From positions 1 through 31,089 of the forward strand of contig JAAYZQ010000266.1 in NCBI GenBank assembly GCA_012514775.1: a DNA stretch of 31,089 bases, in the 5' to 3' direction. The first letter of the stretch is position 1. Each line of letters starts with the position of its first letter. Shown here piece after piece: positions 16,541 to 25,153 of this stretch. This stretch comes from Anaerolineaceae bacterium. Lineage in GTDB: Bacteria > Chloroflexota > Anaerolineae > JAAYZQ01. The notes under the pieces were generated by a model that saw only the letters and a program-made list of their open reading frames with translations, had not been told where the DNA came from and ran no database searches. The position numbers and the translations under genes were made by a program.

Positions 16541-18610
16541 ATGGCCTATGGCGAACTGGAGATCGGGCTGCACCGCCGCGACGCGGAGCACTACGAGGTT
16601 GAGCTGCGCTTCAGCCAGCCCGAGAGCGACGCCGAAGTGCGGTTGTCCCGCGGCGAGCCGGCCCTGGCCCGGTTTGACGTGGAGCGCCTCCGCGCCCTGC
16701 AGGCCGACCCCGCCGCCTACGGCCGGGAGCTGGGCGCCTGCCTCCTGGCCGACCCGGGGCTGCGGCAGGGCCTGGCCCAGGCGCGCAGCGCTGCCCAGGG
16801 CCTCGGCGCGCCGCTGCGGCTGCGGCTCTTTGTGGGGCCCAGCGCCCCCGAGATGCACGGCCTGCGCTGGGAGACCCTGCGCGACCCCGACGACGATGCT
16901 CCCCTTTTCACCGGGGAGCACGTTCTTTTTTCCCGCTACCTTAGCAGCCTGGACTGGCGGCCCGTGGGGCCGCGTCCGCGGGGCGCCCTCCGAGCCCTGG
17001 TGGCCATCGCCAATCCCTCCGGCCTGGAAGAGTACGCGCCGGGGGGGCAGCCCCTGGCGGCCGTGGACGTTGCCGGCGAGCTGGAGCGGGCAAGGGCCGG
17101 CCTGGGCAACATCCCCCTCACGCCCCTGACGACCCCGGGCAGCGCCAGCCTTAATTCCCTGGCCGACAATCTGCGCCAGGGCTACGACGTCCTCTACCTC
17201 GCCTGCCACGGCGCTTTGCTGGACGGCGAGCCCTACCTCTGGCTGGAGGACGAGGCAGGGGCGGTGCAGGTGGTGAGCGGCAGCGACCTGGTGGCCCGCG
17301 TCCGGGAGATGCAGCGCCGGCCGCTCCTCGTCGTCCTGGCCTCCTGCCAGAGCGCGGGCGACGATGCGCGGACGGCCGACGGCGGGGCGCTGGCCGCCCT
17401 GGGGCCGCGCCTGGCCGAGGCCGGCATTCCCGCCGTGCTGGCCATGCAGGGCAACGTCTCCATGGACACCGTCGCGGCTTTTATGCCCGTCTTTTTCCGG
17501 GAGCTGCAGCGCGACGGCCAGATCGACCGCGCCGCGGCCGTGGCCCGGGGCGCGGTGCGCCATGCCCCCGACTGGTGGATGCCGGTGCTCTTTATGCGGC
17601 TGCGCAGCGGGCGGCTGTGGTACACGCCCGGTTTCGGCGAGGACGGCCACGGCCTGGAAAAGTGGCCGGCCCTGCTGCGCAATATTCGCCTGGGGCGCTG
17701 CACGCCCATCCTGGGTCCCGGCCTGTCGGAGCCGCTCCTGGGCTCTCGGCGCCAGATGGCCCGCCGCTGGGCCGAGGCCTACTCGTACCCCATGGCGGCC
17801 CACGAGCGCGACAACCTGCCCCAGGTGGCCCAGTACCTGGCCGTGAACCAGGACCCCATCTTTGCCCGGGACGAGCTGGCCGAGTCGGTCCGCGGCGCCA
17901 TCCTGGAGGCCTACGGCCCCAACCTGCCGCCCGAGCTGCGCCAGGCGACGCTGGACGAGCTGATCTCGGCCGTGGGCAGGCAGCGGCGTGCCGTCGATCC
18001 CCACGATCCCCATCGCGTCCTGGCCGGGCTGCCGCTGCCCCTCTTTATCACCGCCGGCTTTGGCAACCTCCTGGCCGACGCCCTGGTGGAGGCTGGCAAG
18101 GAGCCCCAGGTGACCCTGTGCCCCTGGAACGAGCACGTGGAGCTGAGCCCGGCGTTGTACGGCGCCGAGGCCGGCTATCGGCCCGAGGCGGCGCGCCCCC
18201 TGATCTACCATCTCTTTGGCAACCTGCGCGAGCCCGACTCGGTGGTCCTGACCGAGGACGACTATTTCGACTATCTCATCGGCGTCACGGGCAACAAGGA
18301 CCTCATCCCGCCCGTGGTGCGCCGCGCCCTGGCCGACACGGCCCTCCTGTTCCTGGGCTTTCGCATGGACGACTGGGACTTTCGGGTGCTCTTTCGCAGC
18401 CTCATGAGCCAGGAGGGCCGCGGCCGCCGCAGCCGCTACGCCCACGTGGCCGTGCAGATCGACCCCGAGGAGAGCCAGATCCTGGAGCCGGAGGGCGCCC
18501 GCCGCTACCTGGAATCCTATTTCGAGGACGCCGACATCAGCATCTACTGGGGCAGCACCGAGGATTTCGTCCAGGAGCTGGGCCGGCGCTGGCAGGAGGC
18601 CGGATCGTGA
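16541..18610 (+). CDS. CHAT-domain protease fused to a SIR2-like domain
   Basis: 689-residue two-part protein. Residues about 1-365 are a CHAT (caspase HetF-associated with TPR) peptidase domain with the His-Cys dyad: H223 in LYLACHG and C269 in VVLASCQSAG. Residues about 380-690 form a SIR2-like (SIR2_2) domain: glycine-rich CTPILGPGLSEP at 387-398, LFITAGFGNLLADAL at 501-515, PLIYHLFGNL, VLTEDDYFDYL and LLFLGFRMDDWDFR. The usual TTNYD and KLHG catalytic motifs are altered (TAGFG, HLFG), so NAD hydrolysis may be lost. ATG 16541 has GGAG at 8 bp; an upstream in-frame ATG at 16439 lacks a site. The stop overlaps the next start (GTGA). Such fusions occur in bacterial conflict and signalling operons; the target is unknown. 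Confidence 0.85.
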   Translation: MAYGELEIGLHRRDAEHYEVELRFSQPESDAEVRLSRGEPALARFDVERLRALQADPAAYGRELGACLLADPGLRQGLAQARSAAQGLGAPLRLRLFVGPSAPEMHGLRWETLRDPDDDAPLFTGEHVLFSRYLSSLDWRPVGPRPRGALRALVAIANPSGLEEYAPGGQPLAAVDVAGELERARAGLGNIPLTPLTTPGSASLNSLADNLRQGYDVLYLACHGALLDGEPYLWLEDEAGAVQVVSGSDLVARVREMQRRPLLVVLASCQSAGDDARTADGGALAALGPRLAEAGIPAVLAMQGNVSMDTVAAFMPVFFRELQRDGQIDRAAAVARGAVRHAPDWWMPVLFMRLRSGRLWYTPGFGEDGHGLEKWPALLRNIRLGRCTPILGPGLSEPLLGSRRQMARRWAEAYSYPMAAHERDNLPQVAQYLAVNQDPIFARDELAESVRGAILEAYGPNLPPELRQATLDELISAVGRQRRAVDPHDPHRVLAGLPLPLFITAGFGNLLADALVEAGKEPQVTLCPWNEHVELSPALYGAEAGYRPEAARPLIYHLFGNLREPDSVVLTEDDYFDYLIGVTGNKDLIPPVVRRALADTALLFLGFRMDDWDFRVLFRSLMSQEGRGRRSRYAHVAVQIDPEESQILEPEGARRYLESYFEDADISIYWGSTEDFVQELGRRWQEAGS

Positions 18611-21600
18611 GCGACGAGGTACCGCCCCGCGGCCCGAACCCCTACGTCGGACCCCGGGCCTTCCAGCAGGGCGAGAGGCTCTACGGCCGCCAGCGGGAGG
18701 TCCTGGAGCTGGTGGACCTGCTCATCGCCGAGCGCATCGTGCTCCTCTACTCGCCGTCGGGCGCCGGCAAGACCTCGCTGCTCCAGGCGGCCCTGCTGCC
18801 CCAGATGGAGGAGGAGAGTTTCGTCGTCCTGCCTCCCATGCGCCTCAGCATGGCGCCACCCCAGGCGGGGGCCGGCGCGGCCCGGGCGGGCAATCCCTTT
18901 GTCCTCAGCCTGCTGCTCTCGCTGGAGGAGGGCCTGCCCCCGGACGAGCAGACGCCCCTGCCCGAGCTGGCCGGGATGACGCTGGCCGGGTACCTGGACC
19001 GGTGGCAGGACTCGCGGGGCGGGCGTGAGGACGTGCTCCTGGTCTTGGACCAGTTCGAGGAGATCCTGACCCTGGAGGCGGGCAACCGGGCGGCCAGGGA
19101 GGAGCTTCTGGCCCAGGTGGGCACCGCCCTGCGCGACCGGCGGCTGTGGGCCATCCTGGCCATGCGGGAGGAGTTTGTCGCCGGCCTGGATCCCTACCTC
19201 CCCCTGCTGCCGACCCGGCTGGCGACCCGCTACCGGCTGGAGCTGCTGGGCCTGGACGGCGCCCAGGAGGCCATGCAGCGGCCGGCGGCGGACGGCGGCG
19301 TGACGTTCAGCACGGAGGCTGCCCGCAAGCTGGCCCTGGACCTGGCGGCGGTGCGGGTGCAGCAGCCCGACGGCTCGGTGGCCGTGCTGCCCGGCGACCA
19401 CGTGGAGCCGGTACAGCTCCAGGTGGTCTGCCACCGGCTGTGGGAGCGGCTGCCCGCGGGGCAGGCCGAGATCGGCCCGGACGAGCTGGAGGAAGTGGGC
19501 GACGTCGACACGGCGCTGCGCGACTATTACGCCGCCAGCGTGGCGGCCGCCGCGGCCCGGTCGGGCGCGCCCGAGCGGGCCATCCGCGACTGGGTGGAGG
19601 GCCAGCTCATCACCGAGCACGGATTTCGGAGCCAGGTTTTGCAGGGGCCGGGCCAGAGCCAGGGGCTGGACAACCGCGCCATCCGCTCGCTGGTCGACGC
19701 CCACCTGGTGCGCGCCGAGCAGCGGCGCGGCGCCACCTGGTACGAGCTGGCCCACGACCGCCTGGTGGAGCCGGTGCTGGCCGACGGCCTCGGCTGGCGC
19801 CAGGCGCACCTCAGCCCCTTGCAGCGCCAGGCGGCCCTCTGGTCCGAGCAGGGCCGGCCCGACGGCCTGCTCCTGCGCGGCGGCCTGTTGGAGCAGGCCG
19901 AGACCTGGGCGGCTGCCCACGAGGCCGAGCTGGCCCAGGCCGACCGCGCGTTCCTGGACGAGTGCCGCCAGGCGCGGGCCATCGAGGAGCAGGAGCGACG
20001 ACAGGCGCGGCGCATCCGCCGCCTGGCCATCGGGGCGTCCATCCTGGCCGTCGCCGCCCTTGGCCTTGCCCTCCTGGCCGCGCTCCAGTGGTCGGCGGCC
20101 CGGCTGGAGGCCCGCCGGGCCCTGGCCGGGCAACTGGCGGCCCAGGCCCAGGCCGCCCTCGGCAGCCATCCCCAGCAGGGCCTGCTCCTTGCCCTGGAAG
20201 CGCTGGACGTCGAACCCCTGCCGGCGGCCGAGCAGGCCCTGCGCGATGCCCTGCTGGGCGCCGGGGGGCGGCCCCTGGTCGGCCACACCGGCGCGGTGCT
20301 GCGCGTCGACTATAGCCCCGATGGCCGCTGGCTGGCCACGGCCAGCCGCGACGGCAGCGTGCGCCTGTGGGACCTGGCGGGCGAGGCGCCGCGCCAGGTT
20401 CGCGAGTTGTGCGGCCACGAGGGCGACGTGACCGCCGTGGCCTTTGCTCCCGACGGCCGCTGGCTGGCCACGGCCGGCATCGACGCGACGGTCCGGCTGT
20501 GGGACCTGGAGGCGGACGATCCGGCGGCAACTGCCCGGGTGTTCCGGGGCCACGGCGACATCGTCTGGTCGGTCTCTTTTTCCGGTGACGGCCGCCGGCT
20601 GGCCACCGCCAGCTCGGACGCCACGGCCCGCGTCTGGGATTTGCAGGCGGCCGATCCCGCGGCAGAGCCCGTCGTGTTGGCGGGGCATGAGGGCATCGTC
20701 TATTCGGCCGAGTTCAGCCCGGACGGCCGCCGCCTGGCGACCACGTCCCGCGACACGACGGCCCGCATCTGGGAGCTGGGCGGCGCGCCCGGAGCCGAGC
20801 CCCGGGTGCTGCGGGGCCACGAGGGGGCGGTCTTCCAGGCGGCCTTTGACCCCGGCGGGCGCCGGCTGGCCACGGGCAGCGAGGACGGCACGGTCCGCCT
20901 GTGGGACCTGAAAGCCGGCGAGCCCGTCGTGACGCGCGAGCTGCGCGGCCACGACGATACGGTCTTTGGCGTGACCTTTGGCCCCGATGGCCGGTGGCTG
21001 GCCACCAGCAGCGCCGACGGCACCGCCCGGCTGTGGCCCCTCGACGAGGCCAATCCGGAGGCCGGGGCGCGGGTGCTGCGCGGCCACGAGGGAGACGTCA
21101 CGTGGGTGACCTTTAGCCCCGATGGCCAGTGGCTGGCCACCGGCAGCATCGACGGCACTGCCCGGCTGTGGCCTGCCGAGACCGGTGACCCGGTCCTCGA
21201 TCCGTGGGTGCTCCCCGGCCACGAGGGGCAGGCATGGTCGCTGGCCTTCAGCCCCGACGGCCGGCGCCTGGCGAGCGGCGGCGCCGACCGGACGGTGCGC
21301 CTGTGGGATCTCGAGGCGCTGGCGGCGGGCGGCAACCCCGGGAGCCTGGTCCATGCCCTGAATGGGGGGCAGGTGAGCGCCGTCCGCTTTGATCCGGGGG
21401 GGCGGTGGCTGGCCGCCGGCATCTGGGACGGCACCGCCCGGCTGTGGGATCTGGACGCCCTGGGAAGCGATCCGGGGCAGAATGGCGACCTGGCCGCCGC
21501 CGGGCGAATACTGGCCGGCCACGGGCAGGGGGTCAGCGCCCTGGCCTTTGACCCCGAGGGGCGGTGGCTGGCCACCGGCGGGCAGGACGGCTCTGTCCAC

Positions 21601-22314
21601 CTGTGGGACCTGGCCGGCGATGGGCCGGCGGGCGCCGCCGCCTTTGTCTGGCAGGCCCACGAGGCGGGGACAAACGCCCTGGCCTTTAACCCCGACGACC
21701 CCCGCTGGCTGGCCAGCGGTGGGACGGATGGCGCGGTGCGCCTGTGGGACCTGGAGTCGGGGGACCCGGGCTCCGGGGGGCGAGGGTTGGAGGGGCCGGC
21801 GAGCCCGGTCTTTGCCCTGGCCTTTGGCCCCGACGGACGCTGGCTGGCGGCCGGCACCCGGGGCGCCGGGGACAACCTGTGGCTGTGGGAGTTTGACGGC
21901 GAGGAACCCGGCGCGCCGCGCACTTTGCGGGGGCACACCAGCAACGTCACTTCCGTGGCCTTGAGCCCCGACGGCCGCTGGTTGGCCAGTGGCAGCGCCG
22001 ACGCCACGGCCCGCCTCTGGGACCTGGGGCCTCCCCAACCGGGGGCCAGCAGCCGCGTGCTGCGCGGCCACGAGGGTCCCGTCACGGCGGTGGCCTTTGA
22101 CCCTGCCGGCCAATGGCTGGCGTCGGCCGGCAGCGACGGCAGCATCCACCTGTCGCGGGTCAGCGTGGACGAGCTCCGGGCTGTGGCCTGCCAGGTGGCG
22201 GGGCGCAACCTGAACGCGGCCGAATGGGACACGTATTTCCAGGGCGAGTCGCGGCGGGCGACCTGCCCCCAGGCGGCCGAACCGGTCGCCCCGAGCTGCC
22301 AGGCGCAGCCGTGA
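18607..22314 (+). CDS. STAND NTPase with transmembrane segment and 14 WD40 repeats
   Basis: 1235-residue signal-transduction ATPase. The N-terminal NPYVGPRAF...LYGRQREV entry leads to Walker A SPSGAGKTS (residues 49-57) and Walker B LLVLDQFEE (D148), as in nSTAND1 modules. A winged-helix-like region follows to about 460. A single membrane helix lies at about 473-495 (LAIGASILAVAALGLALLAALQW-like), so the NTPase faces the cytoplasm and the WD40 part faces outward, or the helix is used otherwise. Then come 14 WD40 repeats (about 559-1185), enough for two seven-bladed propellers, and a Cys-containing tail. The start is GTG 18607, overlapping the CHAT stop, with AGGAGG 7 bp upstream. It is likely the sensor/switch for the CHAT-SIR2 protein. 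WD-repeat STAND proteins are common in Chloroflexota and cyanobacteria; the ligand is unknown. Confidence 0.9.
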   Translation: MSDEVPPRGPNPYVGPRAFQQGERLYGRQREVLELVDLLIAERIVLLYSPSGAGKTSLLQAALLPQMEEESFVVLPPMRLSMAPPQAGAGAARAGNPFVLSLLLSLEEGLPPDEQTPLPELAGMTLAGYLDRWQDSRGGREDVLLVLDQFEEILTLEAGNRAAREELLAQVGTALRDRRLWAILAMREEFVAGLDPYLPLLPTRLATRYRLELLGLDGAQEAMQRPAADGGVTFSTEAARKLALDLAAVRVQQPDGSVAVLPGDHVEPVQLQVVCHRLWERLPAGQAEIGPDELEEVGDVDTALRDYYAASVAAAAARSGAPERAIRDWVEGQLITEHGFRSQVLQGPGQSQGLDNRAIRSLVDAHLVRAEQRRGATWYELAHDRLVEPVLADGLGWRQAHLSPLQRQAALWSEQGRPDGLLLRGGLLEQAETWAAAHEAELAQADRAFLDECRQARAIEEQERRQARRIRRLAIGASILAVAALGLALLAALQWSAARLEARRALAGQLAAQAQAALGSHPQQGLLLALEALDVEPLPAAEQALRDALLGAGGRPLVGHTGAVLRVDYSPDGRWLATASRDGSVRLWDLAGEAPRQVRELCGHEGDVTAVAFAPDGRWLATAGIDATVRLWDLEADDPAATARVFRGHGDIVWSVSFSGDGRRLATASSDATARVWDLQAADPAAEPVVLAGHEGIVYSAEFSPDGRRLATTSRDTTARIWELGGAPGAEPRVLRGHEGAVFQAAFDPGGRRLATGSEDGTVRLWDLKAGEPVVTRELRGHDDTVFGVTFGPDGRWLATSSADGTARLWPLDEANPEAGARVLRGHEGDVTWVTFSPDGQWLATGSIDGTARLWPAETGDPVLDPWVLPGHEGQAWSLAFSPDGRRLASGGADRTVRLWDLEALAAGGNPGSLVHALNGGQVSAVRFDPGGRWLAAGIWDGTARLWDLDALGSDPGQNGDLAAAGRILAGHGQGVSALAFDPEGRWLATGGQDGSVHLWDLAGDGPAGAAAFVWQAHEAGTNALAFNPDDPRWLASGGTDGAVRLWDLESGDPGSGGRGLEGPASPVFALAFGPDGRWLAAGTRGAGDNLWLWEFDGEEPGAPRTLRGHTSNVTSVALSPDGRWLASGSADATARLWDLGPPQPGASSRVLRGHEGPVTAVAFDPAGQWLASAGSDGSIHLSRVSVDELRAVACQVAGRNLNAAEWDTYFQGESRRATCPQAAEPVAPSCQAQP
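20275..22165 (+). repeat. Coding tandem repeats encoding 14 WD40 units
   Basis: Fourteen degenerate direct repeats of roughly 125-150 bp, each encoding a pattern like RGHEGxV...FSPDGRWLATGS.DGTARLWDL. Repeats 1-8, 13 and 14 keep the GH near the unit start; units 9, 11 and 12 have lost it. High similarity between units at DNA level makes recombination or copy-number change plausible. Confidence 0.85.
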
Positions 22315-22339
22315 GGCCGGCGCCTGAAGAGAGTGTGAG

Positions 22340-23437
22340 ATGAGCGAACACAGATCGTCAACCCTGGCCCTGCGCCTCAAGGACACGGGCCAGGTCTTTG
22401 CCCTTGGCCGCGAGCCGCTGACCATCGGCCGGCGACCGGACAATACCATCGCCCTGCGCGATTCGTCGGTGTCGCGCCAGCACGCCCGGATCGAGTGGCG
22501 GCCGGAGGGACCCGTCATCGTCGACCTGGGCAGCAGCCACGGCACGTACGTCAACGAGCGGCGCTTGTCGGGCCCCAGGCTGCTGCAGCCCGGACACGTG
22601 GTGCGGGTTGGCAACACGGTGCTGATGGTGGAGAGCGTGCGGCAGCCGGCGGCAGCGCCGGCCCGCGGGACCCGCGGCCGGAGCCCCGGCTGGCTGCTCG
22701 TGGCCGGCGTCGCCCTGGCGCTGGTGGCAGCCCTGGCCCTGCTCCTCGCAGCGGGCGGCGCCCTCCTCCCGGATGGCGGCGAGGCGAACACCGCCTTGCC
22801 CGGCAACGGCCAGGGGGAGGAGGAGCCGTCGCCCACGGCAGCGCCGACGCAGGCCGAAGCGGTGACGGTCGCGCCCTCACCTGCCCCGCCCACTGCCGAG
22901 CCGACGGCCGCGCCGCCCACTGCCGAGCCGACGGCTGCTCCGCCCACCGCCGAGCCGACGGCCGCGCCGCCGCCCACGGCCGCGCCGCCTTCGCCCACGC
23001 CCGTTCCCGAGTACCCGGCGCCGGCGCTCGTGGCGCCCTCGGAGCAAGAGGCCAACGGGGTGCGGGGGCCGGTGACCTTTGCCTGGAGCTATCCCCGGGC
23101 GCTGGTTGACGGCGAGGGCTTCCAGGTGTTGATCTGGAAGGACGGCCAGGAGCACAACGGGGCCGCCAGCCTCACCCGCGAGACGCAGCAGACCATCGAC
23201 CTGGACGTTGTGCTGCCCGGGCGTGGCGGGGACGGCGAGTACCTGTGGACCGTCGTCGTGCGGCGCGACGCGCCGGGCGAGGCGCTGCTTAGCCCCGAGG
23301 CCGCCCCCAGGCGCCTGGTCTATGCGGGGGTTGACTCTGGCCCGGCCCTGCCCAACGAATGCGCCGCCTTTACCTGCGATGGCTGCGATAGCTGGAACAG
23401 CGACAATCCCCTGTGCACCCAGTGCCAGTGTCCGTGA
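22340..23437 (+). CDS. FHA-domain transmembrane protein with Pro/Thr-rich stalk
   Basis: 365-residue protein. The N-terminal FHA domain (about 8-100) has the phosphothreonine-binding residues in LTIGRRPDN, SVSRQHARI and SSHGTYVNER. A membrane helix follows at about 116-140, then a Pro/Thr/Ala/Glu-rich linker with three exact-length TAEPTAAPP repeats (about 183-212), and an outer domain (about 225-345) resembling a beta-sandwich (FAWSYPRALVDGEGFQVLIW, YLWTVVVR). The C-terminus has six cysteines in CAAFTCDGCDSWN and CTQCQC. FHA recognises phosphothreonine, so a Ser/Thr kinase outside the window or the STAND protein may be the partner. It begins 25 bp after the STAND gene, implying one operon. 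Function unknown; domain calls are firm. Confidence 0.85.
   Translation: MSEHRSSTLALRLKDTGQVFALGREPLTIGRRPDNTIALRDSSVSRQHARIEWRPEGPVIVDLGSSHGTYVNERRLSGPRLLQPGHVVRVGNTVLMVESVRQPAAAPARGTRGRSPGWLLVAGVALALVAALALLLAAGGALLPDGGEANTALPGNGQGEEEPSPTAAPTQAEAVTVAPSPAPPTAEPTAAPPTAEPTAAPPTAEPTAAPPPTAAPPSPTPVPEYPAPALVAPSEQEANGVRGPVTFAWSYPRALVDGEGFQVLIWKDGQEHNGAASLTRETQQTIDLDVVLPGRGGDGEYLWTVVVRRDAPGEALLSPEAAPRRLVYAGVDSGPALPNECAAFTCDGCDSWNSDNPLCTQCQCP
22889..22969 (+). repeat. 27-bp coding tandem repeat, three copies
   Basis: Units at 22889-22915, 22916-22942 and 22943-22969, nearly identical (starting CCCACTGCCGAGCCGACGG), encode PTAEPTAAP in the FHA protein stalk. A further partial unit follows. Stalk length may vary between strains. 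Confidence 0.8.
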
Positions 23438-23465
23438 GAGTTGGCCGTCTCTCGCTTTCCCAGAA

Positions 23466-23494
23466 TTGACAGCCTGGAACCGTCAAGGTATAAT
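23466..23494 (+). promoter_or_regulatory. Consensus sigma70-type promoter of the S1-domain gene
   Basis: TTGACA at 23466-23471, 17 bp, TATAAT at 23489-23494, giving a start near 23501 and a leader of about 27 nt. A perfect consensus suggests strong constitutive expression. Confidence 0.88.
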
Positions 23495-23527
23495 AGGCCG
23501 CCAGTTCGTGGTTAGGAGAGAAGTAAC

Positions 23528-24499
23528 GTGAGTGCTGACAACATGATAACCCTCGCCGAGATTTCTACAGGACAGAAGCTGCAGGGCACCGTCAAGAAGG
23601 TCACCCTATCGGGGGCCGTCGTCGACGTAGGTGCTGCGGTCGATGGCCTGCTGCACATTTCGGACCTGGGCGAAAGACGAGTAACCCGCACGTCCGACGT
23701 GCTGAGCGAGGGCCAGGAGATCACCGCCTGGGTAAAGCGGATCAATCCCGAGCAAAAGAGATTGAGCCTGACGCTCGTACAGCCCCCCGATCTGACCTGG
23801 GGTGACCTCCAGCCGGGCATGGTGGTCCAGGGAAAGGTCGTCCGCCTGGAAAAGTTTGGCGCCTTTGTCGACATTGGCGCCGAAACCGACGGGCTGGTCC
23901 ACATCTCCGAGATGGCCAACCGGCGGGTCAACAAGCCCTCCGACGTCGTCTCGGAAGGGGACGAGATCTCGGTCTGGATCAAGGATGTGGACCGCAAGCA
24001 GCGGCGCATCAGCCTGACCATGGTCGAGCCCCCCGACGTGGACCTGCGCTCCCTCAAGCCCGACACCGTCCTGACCGGCAAGGTCGTCCGCCTGGAGAGC
24101 TTTGGCGCCTTTGTGGACATTGGCGCCGGGCGCGACGGGATGATCCACGTGACCGAGATGGGTCGCGGCTACGTCGGCAGCCCTTCGGAGATCCTGTCGG
24201 TGGGCGACGAGGTGCAGGTGCGCGTCCTCGAGGTTGATCCTCGCCGGGGCCGCATTTCCCTGAGCATGAAGGACCTGCCCAGCGATCAGTACCAGATGAT
24301 CGACCAGGAGGAAGAGGAGCTGCCGACGGCCATGGAGCTTGCGCTGCGCGAGGCCATGGACGCCGAGGGGGTCGACTTTCCTTACGGACGAGACCGGGAC
24401 AACCGCCGCCGCAAGAAGGGCAAGCGGGACCGGGATCGGGACAGGGATCGAATCCAGGACGAGATCATTGCCCGGACGCTGAGGAACCGCAGCGACTAG
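23528..24499 (+). CDS. Triple S1-domain RNA-binding protein
   Basis: 323-residue protein with three S1 OB-fold domains at about 14-83, 96-165 and 179-248, each with the F/V-G-A-F/V-VD-G...G-L-HIS pattern (for example LEKFGAFVDIGAETDGLVHIS). An acidic stretch (QEEEELP) and a highly basic, Arg/Asp-rich tail with KRDRDRDRDR follow. It resembles ribosomal protein S1 homologues of low domain number, or S1-type RNA-binding factors that aid translation initiation or mRNA stability. GTG 23528 is preceded by AGGAGAG; ATG six codons in is an alternative. It is a single-gene unit with its own consensus promoter and a terminator. Whether it is the cell's S1 or an accessory protein cannot be told from the window. 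Confidence 0.88.
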   Translation: MSADNMITLAEISTGQKLQGTVKKVTLSGAVVDVGAAVDGLLHISDLGERRVTRTSDVLSEGQEITAWVKRINPEQKRLSLTLVQPPDLTWGDLQPGMVVQGKVVRLEKFGAFVDIGAETDGLVHISEMANRRVNKPSDVVSEGDEISVWIKDVDRKQRRISLTMVEPPDVDLRSLKPDTVLTGKVVRLESFGAFVDIGAGRDGMIHVTEMGRGYVGSPSEILSVGDEVQVRVLEVDPRRGRISLSMKDLPSDQYQMIDQEEEELPTAMELALREAMDAEGVDFPYGRDRDNRRRKKGKRDRDRDRDRIQDEIIARTLRNRSD

Positions 24500-24519
24500 A
24501 GAGCGCTGAGCTGACGGAT

Positions 24520-24550
24520 GGGTCTGCACCCGGCGTGCAGGCCCATTTTT
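24520..24550 (+). terminator. Rho-independent terminator after the S1-domain gene
   Basis: Stem GGGTCTGCAC / GTGCAGGCCC (10 bp with one G-T pair), loop CCGGC, followed by ATTTTT. It lies 21 bp after the stop. Confidence 0.88.
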
Positions 24551-24575
24551 CGTGCCTTGATGCGAAGCGGGAGGA

Positions 24576-25112
24576 CTAGCGGACCGCAGTCTCCTCGCGG
24601 AGCGACCGGATGTACTCCAGGTTCAGCTCGCCCTTGGCCCCCCAGCCTTTCTTGCCGCCCGGGATCTCGGGCCTGAACTTCTCGTACAGCTCGTAGGCCA
24701 TCTTTTCCAGCTCGCCCGGCTCAAAGGCGGCGGCCAGGTCTTCCATGGCGGCCCGCACGTCGTCCAGGTCGGCGCCGAATTTGCCCGACAAATAGCGCCG
24801 CACGCTCTCCGGGTCCACCGGCTGGCCCTTGGAAGCGGCCCGCACACCCTCGGGCGTATTGAGCGCCGGCACGGGCCGGCCGAGAAGCTCGATCCAGAAG
24901 GTCTCGCCCTCGGGCTGCTTGCGCACGTCGCGGCCCTTGTCTTCGGATGGCTTGTATATACCCAGGCTCCGGCCCTTGGACTGGGCGTTGAGCCCGGCCA
25001 GGGTCTTGCCCAGCGTCAGCGCCTCGTCGGGCGCAAAGCCCAGCGCCTCGGCTACCACGGCGGCCCACAGGGTCAACACCGGGGCCCGGTTGATCTCTAC
25101 TTTCGTTGCCAC
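24576..25112 (-). CDS. Conserved protein of unknown function
   Basis: 178-residue soluble protein with no signal peptide or membrane segment. I do not recognise a named family. It begins with INRAPVLTLWAAVVAEALGF, has a helix-rich, Lys/Glu-rich body and a GGKKGWGAKGELNLEYIRSL end; the pattern reminds me of uncharacterised proteins found beside DNA-handling or alkylation-type genes, but nothing catalytic is visible. GTG 25112 has GGAGG at 6 bp, a strong site. It lies 41 bp after a SAM methyltransferase gene in the same direction and is the last gene of that small leftward operon. Confidence 0.75.
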   Translation of the reverse strand: MATKVEINRAPVLTLWAAVVAEALGFAPDEALTLGKTLAGLNAQSKGRSLGIYKPSEDKGRDVRKQPEGETFWIELLGRPVPALNTPEGVRAASKGQPVDPESVRRYLSGKFGADLDDVRAAMEDLAAAFEPGELEKMAYELYEKFRPEIPGGKKGWGAKGELNLEYIRSLREETAVR

Positions 25113-25153
25113 GTCTCACCTCCGGGCGTCGCTCGTCGAGCGACTGTTACGGC

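Noticed and set aside
20275..22165. CRISPR-like or intergenic tandem array
   Set aside because: The repeats are coding, of variable length and translate to WD40 units.
18544..23055. A 1503-codon open frame antisense to the STAND and FHA genes
   Set aside because: It mirrors the high-GC codon pattern of the sense genes, has no domain features or start site, and runs through repeats as low-complexity Gly/Ala/Arg/His sequence.
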